This document shows positions 60,123 to 64,000 of a DNA stretch of 64,000 nt, in pieces. The stretch is taken from assembly GCF_003097515.1 (NCBI RefSeq), contig NZ_CP029188.1, positions 3,474,501-3,538,500 on the forward strand, written 5' to 3'. The notes under the pieces are model-generated. The model was not told where the DNA came from and did not search any database. It saw nothing but the letters and a program-made list of their open reading frames with translations. The position numbers and the translations under genes were made by a program. Each line of letters starts with the position of its first letter. Position 1 is the stretch's first letter. This stretch comes from Streptomyces tirandamycinicus (GTDB lineage: Bacteria > Actinomycetota > Actinomycetes > Streptomycetales > Streptomycetaceae).

Positions 60123-62233
60123 AGCTCGAACCAGATCGACTTGCCCTCGCCCCGCGGGTCCACGCCCCAGACGTCGGCGAGCAGCTCCATCAGCACCAGC
60201 CCCCGGCCGGACGACGCCAGCTCGCCGGGCCGCCGCTTGTGCGGCAGCTCGTCGCTGGTGTCCGAGACCTCCACCCGCAGCCGTCGGCAGCCGTGCTCCC
60301 CGGCCGCCTCCGCCACCATCAGCGCGTCCCCGTCGGTGTGCACCAGCACATTGGTGACCATCTCGGAGACCATCAGCACGGCCGAGTCGATCTGCTCCTC
60401 GTCGGCCCAGTCGTACAGCAGATCGCGCATCTGCCGCCGCGCCATCGAGATCCGCTCCGGTTCGGCCTGGCGGACGGTGAGCACCGTGCGCCGCGGGGCC
60501 CGGCGGGCGGGCCTGCCGTGCCGGGACAGCAGCACGACCGCGATGTCGTCCTCGCGCCGGTCCGAGAGCGGGCCGGTGGTGTGGTGCGAGGCCGGGCCGT
60601 GCACGGCCTGCACCAGCGCGTCCGCGAGCTTCTCCAGCGAACCCGCAGCGTCCCGGTGCTCCTCCAGCACGGCCCGGATCCGTTCCCACCCGCTGTCCAG
60701 ATCGTGGCCGCCGGTCTCCAGCAGGCCGTCCGTGCAGATCATGATGGTCTCGCCCGGCTCCAGCACGATCTGCGTCGTGGGGTAGTCGGAGTCCGGGTCG
60801 ATCCCCAGCGGCAGACCGCCCGCGGTCGGACGCAGGATCACCGTGCCGTCGGCCAGCCTGATCGCCGGATCGGGGTGCCCCGCCCGGGCGATCTCGATGG
60901 TGCCGGTCGCCGGGTCGCACTCCAGATAGAGGCAGGTGGCGAAGCGCGGGGCGGTGTGGCCGCCCACGGGGTCGCCGTCGTCGTACGCCTCGCTCTCCGT
61001 GTAGTCGTGCAGCCCCGCCAGGAAGCGGGAGGCCCGGGCCAGCACCGCGTCGGGGCGGTGGCCCTCGGAGGCGTAGGCGCGCAGGGCGGTCCGCAGCTGC
61101 CCCATCAGCCCGGCCGCCCGTACGTCATGGCCCTGGACGTCGCCGATGACGAGCGCGATCCTCCCGCCGCCCGGCCCTTCGGCGGGGGAAGCGCCGGGCA
61201 GCGGGATCAGGTCGTACCAGTCGCCGCCGACCTGGAGGCCGCCGCCGGTCGGCACATACCGGGCCGCGACCGACATGCCCGGGATGCCCGGGCCCAGTGA
61301 CGGCATCATCGAGCGCTGGAGCCCGCGCGACAGCTCCCGTTCGCTCTCGGCGACCCCGGCGCGGGCCAGCGCCTGCGCCAGCATCCGGGCCACCGTGGCC
61401 AGCACGGAGCGCTCGTCGGGCGTGAAGGCGACGGGATGGCTGAACGCGGCCATCCAGGTGCCCATGGTCCGGCCCGCGACGATCAGCGGCAGGAACGCCC
61501 AGGACTGCCTGCCGTAGCCCTCGATCAGCGGCCACATCATGGGGTACCGGCGCCGGTACTCCTCCGGTGTCGGTACGTAGAGGGCCCGTCCCGTGCGGAT
61601 GACCTCCGCGACCGGGTACTCGGTCTCGATCGGCATGTCGGCGAGCGGGCCGGCCACGTGCTCGTCGTAGCCGTGGTGCCCGACGACCGTGAGCCGGTCC
61701 GCCTCGACACCGAAGACGGCCAGACCGTCGGGGGAGAAGCCCGGCATCGACAGCGAGGCCGCGACCCGCAACACCTCGGCGGTGGACCGGGCCTCGGCCA
61801 GCGCCCGGCCCGCGTCGAGCAGGAACGCCTCGCGGGAGCGCCGCCAGTCGCCGGTGACCGGGGTGTGCGCGCTCGTGCCCGGCTGCGGCTCCGGGACCTC
61901 CTGGATGGTGCCGAACAGGTGGTAGCCGTCGCCCTCGGCCACCGGCTTGGAACGGCTGCGGATGGTGCGCAGCACCCGCCCCTGACCGTCGACGACCCGC
62001 ACCCGGGACTCGGCCAGGGTCCCCTCGGCCACGGCCAGCCCGATGATGCCGCTGACCTCGTTCCAGTCGACGGGGTGCAGCCGGGAGCGCACGGCCGAGG
62101 TGGTGTACGTGCCGGCGCCGCCGGGCATCCCCAGCAGCCGGGCGGCCTCCGCGTCGAGGCCCACGGTCCCGGTCGCGTTGTCCCAGCGCCAAAGACCGGT
62201 CGCCGTCGCGGCCAGGACGTCCTCGGTGCGCAT
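60044..62233 (-). CDS. PAS-GAF-SpoIIE phosphatase-HATPase multidomain regulator
   Basis: 729 residues. PAS-like domain (1-110), GAF domain (~135-300: AAFSHPVAFTPDERSVLATV), PP2C-type SpoIIE phosphatase (~320-540: GGDWYDLIPL, IGDVQGHDVRAAGLMGQLRT, DGLLETGGHDL) and a C-terminal RsbW-like HATPase domain (~575-710: VLMVSEMVTNVLVHTDGDAL, SSGRGLVLMELLADVWGV). A single-protein partner-switch module that can dephosphorylate anti-anti-sigma factors and phosphorylate or bind others. ATG at 62233 is preceded by TACAGTAGGAAA. The 3' end overlaps the AI-2E gene. Confidence 0.9.
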   Translation of the reverse strand: MRTEDVLAATATGLWRWDNATGTVGLDAEAARLLGMPGGAGTYTTSAVRSRLHPVDWNEVSGIIGLAVAEGTLAESRVRVVDGQGRVLRTIRSRSKPVAEGDGYHLFGTIQEVPEPQPGTSAHTPVTGDWRRSREAFLLDAGRALAEARSTAEVLRVAASLSMPGFSPDGLAVFGVEADRLTVVGHHGYDEHVAGPLADMPIETEYPVAEVIRTGRALYVPTPEEYRRRYPMMWPLIEGYGRQSWAFLPLIVAGRTMGTWMAAFSHPVAFTPDERSVLATVARMLAQALARAGVAESERELSRGLQRSMMPSLGPGIPGMSVAARYVPTGGGLQVGGDWYDLIPLPGASPAEGPGGGRIALVIGDVQGHDVRAAGLMGQLRTALRAYASEGHRPDAVLARASRFLAGLHDYTESEAYDDGDPVGGHTAPRFATCLYLECDPATGTIEIARAGHPDPAIRLADGTVILRPTAGGLPLGIDPDSDYPTTQIVLEPGETIMICTDGLLETGGHDLDSGWERIRAVLEEHRDAAGSLEKLADALVQAVHGPASHHTTGPLSDRREDDIAVVLLSRHGRPARRAPRRTVLTVRQAEPERISMARRQMRDLLYDWADEEQIDSAVLMVSEMVTNVLVHTDGDALMVAEAAGEHGCRRLRVEVSDTSDELPHKRRPGELASSGRGLVLMELLADVWGVDPRGEGKSIWFELYEPGSGDGPPEPVPPGPCVGSPTAS

Positions 62234-62310
62234 TTTCCTACTGTATTCAGGTTGCTCCGGCGCACACCCGCTGGGTCGGGGCCCCGCCGGCTCCGGGCCC
62301 GTCCCCGCAC

Positions 62311-62399
62311 CCGACCCGTTCGCGCCGTCGCCGCACCGCACCGACCCGTTCGCGCCGTCGCCGCACCGCACCGGCCCGGCCGCGCCGTACCGCGCGGTA
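62311..62399. repeat. Tandem 30-bp repeats between the SpoIIE-type gene and aspS
   Basis: Two perfect copies (62311-62340, 62341-62370; beginning CCGACCCGTTCGCGCCGTCG) and a degenerate third (62371-62399). They lie in the 248-bp divergent promoter gap. Confidence 0.9.
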
Positions 62400-62481
62400 A
62401 TCCGGACGGGCCGCCGCGGGCCGGACGGTAACCTGGGTGGGTCCGCCCACATCCCCCCTCGCGAAGACTGGATGAACGACG

Positions 62482-64000
62482 ATGCATCGGTACAGGTCCC
62501 ACACCTGCGGCGAGCTCCGCGCCTCTGACGTCGGCACCGACGTCCGGCTGAGCGGCTGGCTGCACAATCGCCGAGACCTGGGCGGCATCCTCTTCATCGA
62601 TCTCCGCGACCACTACGGTCTGGTCCAGCTCGTCGCCCGCCCCGGCACCCCCGCCAACGAGGCACTGAGCCACCTCACCAAGGAGTCCGTCGTCCGCGTG
62701 GACGGCACGGTCTCGGCCCGCGGCGCGGAGAACGTCAACCCGGACCTGCCGACCGGTGAGGTCGAGATCGAGGTCACCGGCGTAGAGGTGCTCGGCTCCT
62801 CGGCCCAGCTGCCCTTCACGATCAACACGGACGACGGGGTCAACGAGGAGCGGCGCCTGGAGTACCGCTTCCTGGACCTGCGCCGCGAGCGCATGCACCG
62901 CAACATCATGCTGCGCACCGCCGTCATCGCCGCCATCCGGCAGAAGATGACCGCGCTCGGCTTCAACGAGATGGCCACCCCCATCCTCACCGCGGCCTCC
63001 CCGGAGGGCGCCCGTGACTTCCTGGTGCCGTCCCGGCTGAACCCCGGCAAGTTCTACGCGCTGCCGCAGGCCCCGCAGCAGTTCAAGCAGCTGCTGATGA
63101 TCGCGGGCTTCGACCGCTACTTCCAGATCGCGCCCTGCTTCCGCGACGAGGACGCCCGTGCCGACCGCTCGCCCGGCGAGTTCTACCAGCTCGACATCGA
63201 GATGAGCTTCGTCGAGCAGGAGGACGTCTTCCGGCCGGTCGAGAGGCTGATGACCGAGCTGTTCGAGGAGTTCGGCGGCGGCCGCCACGTCACCTCGCCG
63301 TTCCCGCGGATCCCGTTCCGCGAGGCGATGCTGAAGTACGGCTCCGACAAGCCCGACCTGCGGGCGCAGCTGGAGCTCGTCGACATCACCGACGTCTTCG
63401 AGGGCTCGGAGTTCAAGGCGTTCGCGGGCAAGCACGTCCGGGCGCTGCCGGTGCCGGCCGTCCAGGACCAGCCGCGGAAGTTCTTCGACCAGCTCGGCGA
63501 GTACGCCGTGGAGCAGGGCGCCAAGGGCCTGGCCTGGGTGCGCGTCGGCGACGACGGGGCGCTGTCCGGCCCGATCGCCAAGTTCCTCACCGAGGAGAAC
63601 GTCGAGGTCCTCACCGAGCGCCTGGCCCTCAAGCCCGGTCACGCGGTGTTCTTCGGCGCCGGCGAGTTCGACGAGGTCTCCAAGATCATGGGTGCGGTGC
63701 GGGTCGAGGCCGCCCGCCGCTCCGGTCACTTCGAGGAGAACGTCTTCCGGTTCTGCTGGATCGTCGACTTCCCGATGTACGAGAAGGACCCCGACACCGG
63801 GCGGATCGACTTCTCGCACAACCCCTTCTCCATGCCGCAGGGCGGTCTGGAGGCCCTGCGCACCCAGGACCCGCTGGACGTCCTCGGCTGGCAGTACGAC
63901 ATCGTCTGCAACGGCGTCGAGCTGTCCTCCGGCGCCATCCGGAACCACCAGCCCGACATCATGTTCAAGGCCTTCGAGATCGCGGGCTACGACCGTGAGA
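62482..64000 (+). CDS. aspS: Aspartyl-tRNA synthetase (3' end beyond window)
   Basis: 506 codons are present. Anticodon-binding OB fold (VRLSGWLHNRRDLGGILFID), class II motif 2 region (RYFQIAPCFRDEDARADRSP), flipping-loop type residues (ATPILTAASPEGARDFLVPS), and the bacterial GAD insertion (about 290-420). The C-terminal part with motif 3 is missing because the window ends. ATG at 62482 gives the family start MHRYRSHTCGELRASDVG. Charges tRNA-Asp (and possibly tRNA-Asn, if non-discriminating). Confidence 0.95.
   Translation, partial: MHRYRSHTCGELRASDVGTDVRLSGWLHNRRDLGGILFIDLRDHYGLVQLVARPGTPANEALSHLTKESVVRVDGTVSARGAENVNPDLPTGEVEIEVTGVEVLGSSAQLPFTINTDDGVNEERRLEYRFLDLRRERMHRNIMLRTAVIAAIRQKMTALGFNEMATPILTAASPEGARDFLVPSRLNPGKFYALPQAPQQFKQLLMIAGFDRYFQIAPCFRDEDARADRSPGEFYQLDIEMSFVEQEDVFRPVERLMTELFEEFGGGRHVTSPFPRIPFREAMLKYGSDKPDLRAQLELVDITDVFEGSEFKAFAGKHVRALPVPAVQDQPRKFFDQLGEYAVEQGAKGLAWVRVGDDGALSGPIAKFLTEENVEVLTERLALKPGHAVFFGAGEFDEVSKIMGAVRVEAARRSGHFEENVFRFCWIVDFPMYEKDPDTGRIDFSHNPFSMPQGGLEALRTQDPLDVLGWQYDIVCNGVELSSGAIRNHQPDIMFKAFEIAGYDRE

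Noticed and set aside
57129..60920. 1263-codon open frame on the minus strand
   Set aside because: It lies antisense to the second beta-helix gene, the AI-2E gene and their gap; its composition follows from high GC third positions and it shows no domain.
61537..63948. 803-codon minus-strand frame opposite aspS
   Set aside because: aspS on the plus strand is unmistakable (class II motifs), so the opposite frame is a shadow.

Overview
The window is high-GC actinobacterial DNA, almost certainly a Streptomyces chromosome: GTG/TTG starts, ATGA/GTGA stop-start overlaps, two branched-chain keto-acid dehydrogenase clusters, a Bpa proteasome activator, PASTA kinases and an SpoIIE-type phosphatase. 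A perfect-core parS site, DnaA-box-like sequences and the gene set near aspS suggest the origin-proximal core of the chromosome (inference from remembered gene order).

1-10.5 kb: phenylacetate catabolism. paaABCDE (minus, paaE cut by the window edge) and the divergent pair paaN / paaH-paaR flank an unrelated coupled operon (DUF5819 protein, HTTM membrane protein, TrmH/SpoU methyltransferase). The TetR regulator is coupled to paaH. The same 14-bp dyad ACCGNNCGNNCGGT lies in the paaA and paaN/paaH promoters, with a one-mismatch copy before the first bkd operon.

10.5-20 kb: an Lrp regulator divergent from bkdABC (E1alpha, E1beta, E2), then a molybdenum-cofactor pair (MobA-like/DUF6457 fusion and MoeA), a TrkA-type potassium channel whose start overlaps a parS site, and a quinone oxidoreductase.

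20-33 kb: Bpa, an FtsX-type ABC exporter with a PadR regulator (probably leaderless and autoregulated), a low-complexity anchored protein, two divergent Ser/Thr kinases, a phosphotransferase and a DevR-like response regulator with Glu in place of the phospho-acceptor Asp.

33-43 kb: second bkd/pdh-like cluster, a D-Ala-D-Ala carboxypeptidase, GntR-MFS pair, a DinB-like maleylpyruvate-isomerase-family protein and a nitrilase-superfamily hydrolase.

42.9-47.3 kb: a compact 4433-bp integrative element with a large serine integrase. It has inserted in the 5' end of a thioredoxin/NHL gene, leaving a 51-codon stub on the left but bringing its own homologous 5' end on the right, so a full-length gene (47208-49040) is regenerated. 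Its cargo is a small-protein/DUF6879/HTH-DUF5753 triad in which the first gene has an in-frame TGA and the third a frameshift, plus two coupled small Cys-containing proteins.

49-64 kb: a DUF6458 protein, M18 aminopeptidase, FadE5-like acyl-CoA dehydrogenase with a double-dyad operator, a remnant of an anti-sigma-type ATPase, an SseB-domain protein, a pirin gene carrying the phiC31 attB site, two tandemly duplicated secreted beta-helix proteins (the duplication carried a pirin fragment), an AI-2E family permease convergently overlapping a PAS-GAF-SpoIIE-HATPase protein, and the start of aspS. No tRNA, rRNA or CRISPR array was seen.
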